Positions 18,858 through 27,090 of a DNA stretch of 40,336 bases are shown piece after piece. Each line of letters begins with the position of its first letter. The first letter of the stretch is position 1. This DNA comes from Rodentibacter caecimuris (GTDB lineage Bacteria; Pseudomonadota; Gammaproteobacteria; Enterobacterales; Pasteurellaceae), in the NCBI GenBank assembly GCA_001998905.1, contig MLAA01000037.1, forward strand, positions 1 through 40,336. The letters are read 5' to 3'. Below the pieces are notes generated by a model that saw nothing but the letters and a program-made list of their open reading frames with translations, was not told the DNA's origin and did no database searches. Both the position numbers and the translations under genes were made by a program.

Positions 18858-18900
18858 ACTATACCAATAAAGGGGGGCAAGATTCTATAATCTAGATCAA
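18858..18900 (-). promoter_or_regulatory. FNR-dependent promoter of the Dcu gene
   Basis: On the minus strand TTGAT-CTAG-ATTAT (18887-18900) resembles the FNR box TTGATNNNNATCAA, one half-site perfect. TATAGT, a good -10, lies at 18858-18863. The box centre (18893.5) is about 42 bases upstream of the expected start, the classic position for a class II activator. No -35 hexamer is needed. Confidence 0.65.
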
Positions 18901-18964
18901 ATATATTCAGAAATGAAGATTGATATTTTATTACTATTAAACAATATTATCCGTGAAGAACCTT

Positions 18965-18993
18965 TTGAAAGATGAGCAAACTACGGTTATACT
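18965..18993 (+). promoter_or_regulatory. Sigma-70 promoter of the rhodanese-secB genes
   Basis: TTGAAA (18965-18970), exactly 17 bases, TATACT (18988-18993), 36 bases before the rhodanese start. Confidence 0.75.
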
Positions 18994-19029
18994 TAAGCCT
19001 TTATTTTTCACTCTAAATTTGAGAACAAT

Positions 19030-19476
19030 ATGCAAGAATTCCTGCCAATGGTAATCACCTTTGCTCAAAAACATACCCTATTAGTTGTTTCTTGGTTTGT
19101 TATTTTCTTTTTGGTCATTTATACCTTTTTTAAAGCGGCAACCAGTAAAACTAAAACGGTTTCTAATGCAGAAGCCGTTGTTTTGATGAATAATGAAAAT
19201 GCACAAGTAGTAGATTTACGGAGTCTTGATGAATTTCAACGTGGGCATATCATTAACAGTGTCAACTTATTACCTACTGAAATTAAAAATCACAACCTAG
19301 GCAAAATTGAACAACACAAAAATACCCCGATCATTGTTGTGGATATAAACGGTGTATTAGCCGCTTCCTCTGCCGAGTTATTGGCAAAACAGGGTTTTGA
19401 GCGTGTCTATGTATTGAAAGACGGTATTGCAGCTTGGGTCGGCGCCAATTTACCATTAGTAAAAAAACATAAATAA
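19030..19476 (+). CDS. Membrane-anchored rhodanese-like protein (YibN type), no catalytic Cys
   Basis: 148 residues. One membrane segment lies at about 15-36 ([18 protein letters not shown]). A rhodanese-like domain follows, with [23 protein letters not shown] and a C-terminal [18 protein letters not shown]. The loop that holds the active-site cysteine in active rhodaneses reads [12 protein letters not shown], and the whole protein has no cysteine, so sulfur transfer is impossible by the usual route. E. coli YibN sits in the same place, upstream of secB-gpsA-cysE, but there grxC lies between yibN and secB, which is absent here. The secB start follows after nine bases. Confidence 0.85.
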   Translation: MQEFLPMVITFAQKHTLLVVSWFVIFFLVIYTFFKAATSKTKTVSNAEAVVLMNNENAQVVDLRSLDEFQRGHIINSVNLLPTEIKNHNLGKIEQHKNTPIIVVDINGVLAASSAELLAKQGFERVYVLKDGIAAWVGANLPLVKKHK

Positions 19477-19485
19477 GGATTAACT

Positions 19486-19995
19486 ATGACAGAACAAACT
19501 CCGTCAACAGAAATAACAGAAGAACAAGCGGTATTATTGATTCAACGTATTTATGTCAAAGATATTTCGTTTGAAGCACCTAATTTACCGCATATTTTTC
19601 ATCAAGAATGGAAACCACAACTTGGATTTGAGCTCAATACTGAAAGCGTAAAATTAGAAGAGGATTTATACGAAGTTACGCTAAATATTTCAGTTGAAAC
19701 AACGCTTGAAGATTCCGGTGATGTTGCATTTATTTGCGAAGTCAAACAGGCTGGTGTATTTACTATCAGCGGGTTGAATGAGATTCAAATGGCGCATTGC
19801 TTAACCTCACAATGCCCGGCTATGTTATTCCCTTATGCGCGTGAATTGATTGCAAGTCTGGTGAATCGAGGTACTTTCCCTGCATTAAATCTTTCTCCAG
19901 TAAATTTTGATGCATTGTTTGTTGATTATATGAATAAACAGCAAGAAACAGAGGGTATATCTCAAACTGAGAATGAGCAAAAAGAAATTCATTAA
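19486..19995 (+). CDS. secB: Protein-export chaperone SecB
   Basis: 169 residues, acidic, with the SecB sequence RIYVKDISFEAPNLPHIF near the N-terminus and the conserved CPAMLFPYARELIASLVNRGTFP with LNLSPVNFDALF near residue 145. SecB is a tetrameric cytoplasmic chaperone that keeps preproteins unfolded and hands them to SecA. It overlaps no gene but follows the rhodanese by nine bases. A terminator lies after it, so gpsA and cysE may be less expressed than secB. Confidence 0.96.
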   Translation: MTEQTPSTEITEEQAVLLIQRIYVKDISFEAPNLPHIFHQEWKPQLGFELNTESVKLEEDLYEVTLNISVETTLEDSGDVAFICEVKQAGVFTISGLNEIQMAHCLTSQCPAMLFPYARELIASLVNRGTFPALNLSPVNFDALFVDYMNKQQETEGISQTENEQKEIH

Positions 19996-20009
19996 TTTTG
20001 TATTATAGC

Positions 20010-20032
20010 AGGCAGACAGGAGTCTGCCTTTT
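20010..20032 (+). terminator. Terminator between secB and gpsA
   Basis: AGGCAGAC (20010-20017) pairs with GTCTGCCT (20022-20029) around AGGA; four T (20029-20032). The short T-run suggests partial read-through into gpsA, whose start is 18 bases away. Confidence 0.75.
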
Positions 20033-20049
20033 GTTTGTATCAGGTAAAT

Positions 20050-21057
20050 ATGGATCGATCTTATTCTCCGATGACAGTACTCGGTGCAGGCTCGTACGGG
20101 ACGGCATTAGCTATTTCACTTTCTCGTTACGGTGCGCCAACTTATTTGTGGGGACACAATCCTCAGCATATACAGCAAATGCAGATAGAACGCCAAAATC
20201 AGCGTTTTTTGCCAGATATTATATTTCCCGACAGTTTATCTCTTGAAACGGATTTAGTTACTGCCATTCAACAGTCTCAAGATATTCTTATTGTGGTACC
20301 GAGCCACGCATTCGGTGAAATTCTCACAAAAATTCGATCGTACTTACAACCATATCACCGAATATTGTGGGCCACCAAAGGGTTAGAGCGTAATAGCGGT
20401 CGTTTATTGCAAGAAGTCATAGAAGAGCAATTAGGTACGGCATACCCACTTGCTGTATTATCCGGACCGACTTTTGCCAAAGAGCTAGCAATTGGTTTAC
20501 CGACAGCAATTTCTCTTGCTGCGACGGATCAACAATTTGGATTGGAATTGCAGTCTAGAATACATTGTAGTAAACATTTTCGGGTTTATCTCAATCAGGA
20601 TATGATAGGTGTTCAATTAGGCGGCGCAATCAAAAACGTCATCGCAATCGGCGCAGGTATTTCTGACGGAATGGGGTTTGGTGCAAATGCTAGAACGGCG
20701 CTAATTACGAGAGGTATTGCAGAAATTACCCGTCTAGGTATTTCGCTTGGAGCCAATCCTAATACTTTTACCGGAATGTCTGGATTAGGCGATTTGGTAC
20801 TGACTTGTACGGATAACCAATCTCGTAATCGCCGTTTTGGTCTGATGTTAGGAGAGGGCATTGATAGCCAGACCGCGATGGAGAAAATCGGACAAGTGGT
20901 AGAAGGTTTTTTTAATACAAAAGAAACCTATTTGTTAGCCCAGAGACAAGGGGTTGAGATGCCGATTACCGAACAAATCTACCAAATATTATTCGGAGGA
21001 AAAAGTGCAAAAGATGTCGTACTTGCATTATTAGGCCGGGAACGAAAAGAAGAATAA
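20050..21057 (+). CDS. gpsA: Glycerol-3-phosphate dehydrogenase [NAD(P)+]
   Basis: I take the ATG at 20050 ([17 protein letters not shown]), which matches the H. influenzae N-terminus; the TTG at 20035 falls in the terminator region. 335 residues: the NAD(P)-binding GAGSYGTA is at about 12-19, [10 protein letters not shown] mid-way, and [17 protein letters not shown] carries the catalytic lysine. It reduces dihydroxyacetone phosphate to sn-glycerol-3-phosphate for phospholipid synthesis. cysE starts 12 bases after the stop. Confidence 0.96.
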   Translation: MDRSYSPMTVLGAGSYGTALAISLSRYGAPTYLWGHNPQHIQQMQIERQNQRFLPDIIFPDSLSLETDLVTAIQQSQDILIVVPSHAFGEILTKIRSYLQPYHRILWATKGLERNSGRLLQEVIEEQLGTAYPLAVLSGPTFAKELAIGLPTAISLAATDQQFGLELQSRIHCSKHFRVYLNQDMIGVQLGGAIKNVIAIGAGISDGMGFGANARTALITRGIAEITRLGISLGANPNTFTGMSGLGDLVLTCTDNQSRNRRFGLMLGEGIDSQTAMEKIGQVVEGFFNTKETYLLAQRQGVEMPITEQIYQILFGGKSAKDVVLALLGRERKEE

Positions 21058-21069
21058 GGAATATTGTAT

Positions 21070-21861
21070 ATGGCGCAAGAAATTTGGCAGAAAATTTGGC
21101 GAGAAACGAAAAGTCTGGCAGAAAATGAACCGATGTTGGCGAGTTTTTTTCATTCGACAATTTTAAAGCATCAAAATTTAGGAGGTTCATTAAGCTACTT
21201 ACTTGCGAATAAACTGGCAAATTCAATTATGCCGGCTATTGCGTTGCGGGAGATTATTGAAGAAGCTTATCAAGCGCTGCCTGATATTATTGATTATGCA
21301 GCTTGTGATATTCGCGCTGTTCGACAGCGTGATCCCGCAGTAGCATTATGGTCAACACCGCTTCTCTACTTAAAAGGGTTTCATGCTTTACAAAGCTATC
21401 GAATTACACATTTTCTTTGGCAAGAAAATCGTAAAGCCTTAGCGCTTTATTTACAAAATCAAATATCTGTTGCTTTTGATGTTGATATTCATCCTGCAGC
21501 AAGAATTGGCTATGGCATTATGTTTGACCATGCAACTGGTATTGTTGTTGGCGAGACATCAGTGATTGAAAACGATGTTTCTATCTTACAAGGAGTAACA
21601 TTAGGGGGGACAGGGAAAGAATCCGGTGATCGCCACCCGAAAATTCGTGAAGGTGTGATGATTGGAGCAGGAGCAAAAATACTTGGTAATATTGAGGTTG
21701 GAAAATATGCCAAAATTGGCGCGAATTCCGTAGTATTACAGCCTGTACCTGATTATGCTACCGTAGCAGGCGTCCCGGCTCGTATTGTAGGGCAAAACAA
21801 ATTGGCTAAACCAGCGTTTGAAATGGATCAAAATTTTATTGATGAAAAAGTTAATATTTAG
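21070..21861 (+). CDS. cysE: Serine O-acetyltransferase
   Basis: The ATG at 21070 has AAGGA about ten bases upstream, better than the TTG at 21064. 263 residues: an N-terminal helical domain, then a left-handed beta-helix of hexapeptide repeats with DIHPAARIGYGIMFDHATGIVVGET (catalytic Asp and His) and the acceptor loop TGKESGDRHPKI. It makes O-acetylserine for cysteine synthesis. The protein ends in Ile (KVNI), the residue that inserts into the CysK active site to form the cysteine synthase complex. Confidence 0.96.
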   Translation: MAQEIWQKIWRETKSLAENEPMLASFFHSTILKHQNLGGSLSYLLANKLANSIMPAIALREIIEEAYQALPDIIDYAACDIRAVRQRDPAVALWSTPLLYLKGFHALQSYRITHFLWQENRKALALYLQNQISVAFDVDIHPAARIGYGIMFDHATGIVVGETSVIENDVSILQGVTLGGTGKESGDRHPKIREGVMIGAGAKILGNIEVGKYAKIGANSVVLQPVPDYATVAGVPARIVGQNKLAKPAFEMDQNFIDEKVNI

Positions 21862-21869
21862 GACTAATA

Positions 21870-22685
21870 ATGATTAATAAAGATACCCAACTTTGTATGT
21901 CTCTTGCTGGAAGACCGGGAAACTTCGGTACGGTTTTTCATAATTATTTATATAAAAAATTAGGCTTAAATTTTATTTACAAAGCTTTCACTACACTGGA
22001 TATTGAACACGCAGTGAAAGGGATTCGGGCTTTAGGAGTGCGAGGTTGTGCCGTATCAATGCCATTTAAAGAAAGTTGTATTCCTTTTATAGATGAACTC
22101 TCTGCGTCGGCACAAGCGATTGAATCGGTCAATACGATTGTCAATGATAATGGTCATTTAAAAGCCTATAACACGGATTATATTGCTATTGCAAAATTGA
22201 TTGAAAAATATCAATTGGATAATACATTTAGTGTTATTGTCCAAGGAAGTGGCGGAATGGCAAAGGCTGTTGTTGCAGCCTTTAAAAATGCTGGGTTTAG
22301 CAGAGTAAAAGTCTTTGCCCGTAATCAAAAAACAGCGAAATATTTGACCGCACTTTATGGTTATGAATATATTGATTCTTTACAAAATCTATATGCCGAT
22401 ATTCTAATTAATGTTACGCCTATCGGTATGGCAGGTGGTGTAGAGTCTGATTTGCTGGCATTTCCACAAACGTTGGTTGAACAATGCCAAATTGTATTTG
22501 ATGTCGTCGCATTGCCAGTGAAGACTCCTTTAATTAATTATGCTCAATCTATTGGAAAACAAACGATTTCCGGTGCTGAGGTTATTGTGTTGCAGGCGGT
22601 TGAACAATTTGAACTCTATACGGGAAAGCGCCCAAATGAGGCATTAATTGCCGAAGCCGCAGATTTTGCCAATAATAATCGGTGA
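21870..22685 (+). CDS. Shikimate dehydrogenase-like protein (AroE/YdiB superfamily)
   Basis: 271 residues, AroE fold. The N-terminal substrate domain has VSMPFKES (catalytic Lys) and YNTDY (Asp). A Rossmann domain with VQGSGGMAKAVVAAFKNAG (an NAD(P) loop of the GXGG kind) follows, then INVTPIGM. The usual shikimate-binding opening is altered (CMSLAGRPGN in place of GNPIxHSxSP), which fits the H. influenzae shikimate dehydrogenase-like group described with low shikimate activity. It is unlikely to be the main AroE. It follows cysE by eight bases. An uptake signal core lies at 22347-22355. Confidence 0.85.
   Translation: MINKDTQLCMSLAGRPGNFGTVFHNYLYKKLGLNFIYKAFTTLDIEHAVKGIRALGVRGCAVSMPFKESCIPFIDELSASAQAIESVNTIVNDNGHLKAYNTDYIAIAKLIEKYQLDNTFSVIVQGSGGMAKAVVAAFKNAGFSRVKVFARNQKTAKYLTALYGYEYIDSLQNLYADILINVTPIGMAGGVESDLLAFPQTLVEQCQIVFDVVALPVKTPLINYAQSIGKQTISGAEVIVLQAVEQFELYTGKRPNEALIAEAADFANNNR
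22347..22355 (-). repeat. DNA uptake signal core, inside the aroE-like gene
   Basis: Exact ACCGCACTT in the codons for LTALYG. Confidence 0.8.
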
Positions 22686-22700
22686 TTTGAATAAAATAAA

Positions 22701-22718
22701 GGGTAGCTATTGCTACCC
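22701..22718 (-). terminator. Terminator between the aroE-like and methyltransferase genes
   Basis: GGGTAGC (22701-22707) pairs with GCTACCC (22712-22718) around four bases. On the minus strand it runs into TTTATTTTATT, so it mainly ends the methyltransferase transcript; it may also act weakly on the plus strand. Confidence 0.75.
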
Positions 22719-22728
22719 TAATATTGAA

Positions 22729-24258
22729 TTAGACAATGCCTAAGCATTGTAAATATGGTAATTGTTTTTCAACAAATTCGTTGTATAAATTCACCATTTC
22801 CTCTCGACCTAGTTGGTCGTCTTGTAAAATTTGTCCTTCTTTAGTTAAGCATTGGCCATTGTTTTTTAGCAGATCCCAAGCGAAATCAACCCATTTTTTC
22901 TTAGTAATACCTTCAAGATATGCTAATAGGAACCAACGTTGTATTAATGAAACAGTAACTGCCCCCCCAGTAATTGGGCTGGCAAGATAATTAATACCGA
23001 ATTGAGATGAACGGGATTGTTCTAGCACATAGCGGTTGAAAGCATTGCAGTTTGGCTGTGCTTGTGCAATCGCTTGTTCTGGTTGTACAACAGATAAATT
23101 GTGTTTACCTGCAAGAATTGCTAAGACAGCAAAAAGTTGTTTCTCATTTATCTGTTCTTTTAAGCTGTCAACAATATCTTTAACCGAATGTATTTTTTGA
23201 TCCTGTAAGATATCTAATACAGGGTTAAACAGATCTGTATTTAATCCAACAGTGAGATGACTACTTGCACTTAATTCAATTTGATTGCGTGGTGTGTGTA
23301 ATAATACGCGAAGCTTTTTCCAAGCCTGGCTTTGTTCATAATCATTGAGCTTACGCCCGCCTTTTACCCATAAATCTTTACGGAATTGTTTATTTAGAAT
23401 GAAATCTTTTACTGTTTGAGCGAATGAAGGGGTATTAAAACTCTCCATTAACTGTCGTTGTTCTGCTGAATACAACGTATCATTGAAATCATCTAAATAA
23501 TTAGCTGAACAGGCAAATGTCAGCTTCGCTGATTCTAACCATTTTTGCATATCGGCAAAATACATGGGTTGCCAATCTTTATTTAAATATTCGTGAGCAA
23601 TGTAATGGGGATCTTGATTTTTAAGTTGTTCGGCGCGTTGTAATAAGCTAGGTGAGTTTTGTATTAATTGCGGGCTTTGGTTGAAGACTTGATTGATAAA
23701 TTCAATACTTTCTTTAATGTTTTCTTGGCGACTATTAGAAGAGGCCGTCATGGTATTGTGATGTTCAAGTAAAAGGTGCCGCAAGGGAGAAGGTGCGGAC
23801 CAACCGGGTAATGTGTTATAACTGATATACAAAATCCCGCCGACTTTGAGCTTACGGCGAATAAAATCGACAACGATAGCGCGATTTTCATTAGAAATCC
23901 ACGACCAAATACCGTGTAAACCGATGAAATCAAATTCAGGTAAATCTTCTCGTTGGTAAAATTCATTAAAACCTTGATCGGCAATTAATGCACCATTATT
24001 TGAGATATGGGAAATATGTTGGGCAAAGTTTGCTTGAGAAGGATTAAAATCCGTTGCATACCATTTGGCAATCCCAGCAGTAGCGTGAATATTGACAGAT
24101 AAACCTTGACCAAAACCTAATTCGCAAGCATTAATTGTTTCCGGTACGGCTAGTCCTGCCATTAATAAAGGAATAATCATATTATTCGGATTTAATTCCG
24201 AATAGTAACCAAATGTGTAGTTAATATCGCTAACATAGCCTTCAGACCAACTGGACAT
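22729..24258 (-). CDS. Class I SAM methyltransferase with methyltransferase regulatory domain
   Basis: The ATG at 24258 has GAGG eight bases upstream; an in-frame ATG at 24291 has none. 509 residues: the SAM-binding motif CELGFGQG is at 45-52, the acidic ATDFNPSQ near 68, and FDFIGLHGIWSWIS near 105. The middle region (about 210-300) looks like the helical methyltransferase regulatory domain found in long bacterial methyltransferases, and the C-terminus is winged-helix-like (LLAYLEGITKKKWVDFAWDLL). Substrate is unknown. It stands alone between two terminator-like hairpins. No membrane segments. Confidence 0.75.
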   Translation of the reverse strand: MSSWSEGYVSDINYTFGYYSELNPNNMIIPLLMAGLAVPETINACELGFGQGLSVNIHATAGIAKWYATDFNPSQANFAQHISHISNNGALIADQGFNEFYQREDLPEFDFIGLHGIWSWISNENRAIVVDFIRRKLKVGGILYISYNTLPGWSAPSPLRHLLLEHHNTMTASSNSRQENIKESIEFINQVFNQSPQLIQNSPSLLQRAEQLKNQDPHYIAHEYLNKDWQPMYFADMQKWLESAKLTFACSANYLDDFNDTLYSAEQRQLMESFNTPSFAQTVKDFILNKQFRKDLWVKGGRKLNDYEQSQAWKKLRVLLHTPRNQIELSASSHLTVGLNTDLFNPVLDILQDQKIHSVKDIVDSLKEQINEKQLFAVLAILAGKHNLSVVQPEQAIAQAQPNCNAFNRYVLEQSRSSQFGINYLASPITGGAVTVSLIQRWFLLAYLEGITKKKWVDFAWDLLKNNGQCLTKEGQILQDDQLGREEMVNLYNEFVEKQLPYLQCLGIV

Positions 24259-24345
24259 AGAATTTCCTCTTAAATTTCCAATGATTGACAAAAATTTCTG
24301 GCAGCATTAAATGCAATAAGTAAGTCATTGTAGGTTAAATCGAGG

Positions 24346-24368
24346 AAATGTAAACGAACTTTACATTT
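24346..24368. repeat. AT-rich inverted repeat downstream of rseB
   Basis: AAATGTAAA (24346-24354) and TTTACATTT (24360-24368) form a perfect nine-base stem with a five-base loop. It may end the rseB transcript, but no T-run follows on the minus strand. Confidence 0.4.
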
Positions 24369-24396
24369 ATTTAACATTCACTGGCTGGTTAGTGCT

Positions 24397-25344
24397 TTAA
24401 GGGCTAAAAGTTACTTCTTTAACAATTCGCTTAGCTGCCGCAATAGGTAATTGTCCGATAAATGTAATTTCTTTGTCGCCGTGAGTCTCGCTATAAATGG
24501 TATAAGCACCTTGCCGCCAAGTATTTTCTTGTGATTGTGAGCGCGTTGTAGCAATAGAAAGATTAAATGTGAATAAACCATCACTAAAAAGACGCGTTTC
24601 AATTGCTCCGTTCGTATTCAGTATTTTTTTGCTTGAAATTTGTGTAAAACCTTGTGGGAGCCACATTGGTTGCCATTTAAACGTTATTTCATTATCTGTT
24701 GATTTATTATCATTTAGTAGTGGCGGAATTGAGACTTTATTCAAGTAATCGGCTAAACCTTTTAACTGGTCGTCAATATAAAGTGTAACCACCCGAAATT
24801 GGTCAAGTAAATTTCCTTCTCTGTCTAACATATCAGCACGTAATAAAAGGTGATTTTCTTCATCAACAAATACGAGATACTGATAACGGAAATCATCTTT
24901 TGGTACGATTCGAATCGTATCGGTGAAACGTCCTGCCACTCGACTTTTTCTTAGTTTGACAAATTCGTAATATTCAGAGAGGCGATTAAAATTGCTTCGC
25001 ATTACAGCAGGTAAAGCATCAACAATATTGGCGCTGTTAATCGTGAAAGCTTGGGCATTAGGTTGAAAATAACTGATTAGATTATCGCGTTGGATTATTT
25101 CTTGTTGCTCTCCATCTAATGTGACTAGCTGTGCATAGGTTTTGTTACCTTGTTTAATATGACGGTAGCGGAATGAATCCATATTTGACGGTGTAGTCTG
25201 CACAAAGGCTATTTCATAATTCAATTTATCTTTTGCTAATAGCATATTATCTAATAACTGTTTGGCATCAGTTTCTGCTATTGCTGGCAAACTAAATAGG
25301 ATGCTTAGAAAAAGTGCGGTTATTTTTTGTGGTATTTTTTGCAT
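24397..25344 (-). CDS. rseB: Sigma-E factor regulatory protein RseB (MucB)
   Basis: 315 residues. A signal peptide (KITALFLSILFSLPAIA, cleaved before ETDA) leads into a MucB/RseB N-terminal lipoprotein-localisation-like domain (about 25-200, AKQLLDNMLLAKDKLNYEI, SYFQPNAQAF). The C-terminal domain (about 210-315) has WLPQGFTQISSKK. RseB binds the periplasmic part of RseA and protects it from DegS cleavage until lipopolysaccharide or unfolded porins release it. It follows rseA by 59 bases. An uptake signal core lies inside its signal peptide. Confidence 0.93.
   Translation of the reverse strand: MQKIPQKITALFLSILFSLPAIAETDAKQLLDNMLLAKDKLNYEIAFVQTTPSNMDSFRYRHIKQGNKTYAQLVTLDGEQQEIIQRDNLISYFQPNAQAFTINSANIVDALPAVMRSNFNRLSEYYEFVKLRKSRVAGRFTDTIRIVPKDDFRYQYLVFVDEENHLLLRADMLDREGNLLDQFRVVTLYIDDQLKGLADYLNKVSIPPLLNDNKSTDNEITFKWQPMWLPQGFTQISSKKILNTNGAIETRLFSDGLFTFNLSIATTRSQSQENTWRQGAYTIYSETHGDKEITFIGQLPIAAAKRIVKEVTFSP
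25312..25320 (+). repeat. DNA uptake signal core, inside the rseB signal peptide
   Basis: Exact AAGTGCGGT; on the coding strand it reads TAL of the hydrophobic core. Confidence 0.8.
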
Positions 25345-25403
25345 AAGTATGGAAGAAAATTCACCACAGAGGACCGTGGTGAATATATTATGAAAATTAT
25401 TGG

Positions 25404-25979
25404 TTAATTACTGTCGATGCTTAGTGTATCAGCATGCATACGGCGTTGTAATTCGTAATTTTGTAACATTTCACTGATACGACGGTTTTTCTGTTCAACT
25501 TGGTTCATATCCGTGATTTCTTTTGTTGGTGCATTATAGCTAACTTCCTGTACGGAATTATTAAACGGTAAAGTCTGTAGAATCGGTATTTCAGGTGCTT
25601 GGTTTATATTGGTTTTAGCAATATAAGATTGAACCCCCAATACAACGGCTAAACATACACTCGCAGCAACCGCAATTTGGCTTATTGGTGCAAATAACAC
25701 TTTTAGTTTTTGTACGAACGGTAATTGCGCACTTTCTTCTGCTGTTGGTTGAGATACCTCGATTTCTTGTCTTTCAATTGTTTCTTGCTCAATCAGTTCT
25801 GCCATTTTTGCTGTAAAATCAGCACCTAAAAAAACTGAACTTTCTTTACGCATTACAGAACGAATGGTATGAAATGTTTCCCAAGATTGTCGCAAGCCGT
25901 CATCTTGTATTAATGCCTCGGTTAATCGAGCATCGACTTGCTCTCCATCCATATAGGCTGAAAGTAATTCTTTTTCCAT
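25404..25979 (-). CDS. rseA: Anti-sigma-E factor RseA (MucA-like)
   Basis: 191 residues. The N-terminal cytoplasmic part (1-95) begins MEKELLSAYMDGE, the conserved sigma-E-binding opening. One membrane segment lies at about 101-117 (IAVAASVCLAVVLGVQS), and a periplasmic Gln-rich tail ends the protein. RseA holds RpoE at the membrane; DegS and RseP cleave it on envelope stress. It follows rpoE by 22 bases, with AGTTT(AAAATGG) rather than a strong ribosome site, so coupling to rpoE translation is plausible. Confidence 0.93.
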   Translation of the reverse strand: MEKELLSAYMDGEQVDARLTEALIQDDGLRQSWETFHTIRSVMRKESSVFLGADFTAKMAELIEQETIERQEIEVSQPTAEESAQLPFVQKLKVLFAPISQIAVAASVCLAVVLGVQSYIAKTNINQAPEIPILQTLPFNNSVQEVSYNAPTKEITDMNQVEQKNRRISEMLQNYELQRRMHADTLSIDSN

Positions 25980-26001
25980 TTTAAACTCCGACGTTCAGGT
26001 T

Positions 26002-26577
26002 TTAACGTTGCATAAGTGGCCGTACTTTATTTTCGATAATTTCCCTTGCTCGGAAAATTCGAGAACGTACGGTACCGACCGGGCAATCCATAATTTCCGC
26101 AATTTCTTCATAACTTAAACCTTCCAGTTCACGCAGCGTAATTGCGGTTTTTAAATCTTCGGGAAGATGGTTAATCGTATCAAAAACTATCTTCTCTAAT
26201 TCGCTTGATAACAGTCTGTTTTCAGGCGTATCTATATCGCGAAGGTTTGTGCCAACATCATAATTTTCAGCATCTTCGGCTAAAATATCTTCATTCGGCG
26301 GACGGCGACCTTGAGCCGTCAGGTAATTCTTAGCCGTATTCACGGCGATTCTATAAAGCCAAGTGTAGAACGCACTATCACCACGAAAAGATTCGATTGA
26401 ACGATAGGCTTTAATAAAAGATTCCTGTACAACATCAGGAATATCATTGGGTGATATATATCTTGTCAACAGTCCTGCCACTTTATTTTGATAGCGAGAA
26501 ACCAATAAATTAAAAGCTTTCTTATCACCACGCTGTACTTTCTCTACCAAGGCTTGATCGGTTAGCTGTTCAGCCAT
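26002..26577 (-). CDS. rpoE: RNA polymerase sigma factor RpoE (sigma-24)
   Basis: 191 residues, an ECF sigma factor. Region 2 holds LVSRYQNKVAGLLTRYI and PDVVQESFIKAYRSIESFRGDSAFYTWLYRIAVN. A linker follows, then region 4 with LREFEGLSYEEI-type sequence (LRELEGLSYEEIAEIMDCPVGTVRSRIFRARE). It directs the envelope-stress regulon. It is followed by rseA and rseB, its negative regulators. A well-placed sigma-E promoter lies upstream at 26650-26677, so it is autoregulated. Confidence 0.97.
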   Translation of the reverse strand: MAEQLTDQALVEKVQRGDKKAFNLLVSRYQNKVAGLLTRYISPNDIPDVVQESFIKAYRSIESFRGDSAFYTWLYRIAVNTAKNYLTAQGRRPPNEDILAEDAENYDVGTNLRDIDTPENRLLSSELEKIVFDTINHLPEDLKTAITLRELEGLSYEEIAEIMDCPVGTVRSRIFRAREIIENKVRPLMQR

Positions 26578-26628
26578 ATTACTCCTATTTATGTCTAATA
26601 CGATGCCTAACTTACCTCAGTATCAAGA

Positions 26629-26644
26629 CAGCAAGCTCTTGCTG
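26629..26644. repeat. Perfect palindrome at the start of the rpoE transcript
   Basis: CAGCAAGCTCTTGCTG is a seven-base stem with a two-base centre. It begins at or next to the predicted start of transcription from the sigma-E promoter, so the mRNA may open with a hairpin, or a protein may bind there. Confidence 0.6.
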
Positions 26645-26649
26645 CCTAG

Positions 26650-26677
26650 TCAGACACAATCAATTTTGAAAAGTTCA
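26650..26677 (-). promoter_or_regulatory. Sigma-E promoter of rpoE-rseA-rseB
   Basis: On the minus strand TGAACTT (26671-26677, one base from GGAACTT) is followed by 16 bases and TCTGA (26650-26654), the sigma-E -35 and -10 elements at the correct spacing. It lies just past the sdhE stop codon. Confidence 0.8.
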
Positions 26678-26691
26678 TTCTCCGAATAAAA

Positions 26692-26949
26692 TTAAAAGGT
26701 TGGTATTTTTTGTTTGTGCTGAATATACGCTACCATTTCTTGTAAAGTGCTATCGGATGGTTGCTGGCGATTAAAAAACCATGAGAAAAGTTGTAAATCA
26801 CTACAAGCTAATAACCGAATAAAGGTTTCTTTTTGTATATCACTTAATTGATCAAAATGTTGTTGATAAAATGGCATAATAATTTTATCAAGTTCCAACA
26901 TTCCTCGGCGACAATCCCATTCTATGCGAAATTTGTTATATTTATTCAT
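26692..26949 (-). CDS. sdhE: FAD assembly factor SdhE (YgfY/CptB)
   Basis: 85 residues, five-helix SdhE fold, with the RGxxE motif in CRRGMLELD (Arg15, Gly16, Glu19) needed for flavinylation. SdhE helps attach FAD covalently to succinate dehydrogenase or fumarate reductase flavoproteins. Fumarate reductase would match the Dcu transporter in this window. It lies upstream of rpoE on the same strand but the sigma-E promoter between them separates their control. GTGAAAAGTA before the ATG is a weak ribosome site. Confidence 0.92.
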   Translation of the reverse strand: MNKYNKFRIEWDCRRGMLELDKIIMPFYQQHFDQLSDIQKETFIRLLACSDLQLFSWFFNRQQPSDSTLQEMVAYIQHKQKIPTF

Positions 26950-27074
26950 TACTTTTCACCAAGCATGCTTACTTCATTATTGAGTCCATGGCAAGTGGGA
27001 CTCCTTTAATTAGTAGGGTTACCGTATGTACAGCGGCGCTAAATAATAGCATATCGGGTTATAAAAATCTTCAA

Positions 27075-27090
27075 TGTATTGCGCAATACA
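27075..27090. promoter_or_regulatory. 16-base perfect palindrome upstream of sdhE
   Basis: TGTATTGCGCAATACA is fully symmetrical. It lies 27 bases upstream, on the minus strand, of a TATTAT that could be the sdhE -10. The -35 region between is poor, so an activator or repressor binding here is plausible. I cannot name the regulator. Confidence 0.45.
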
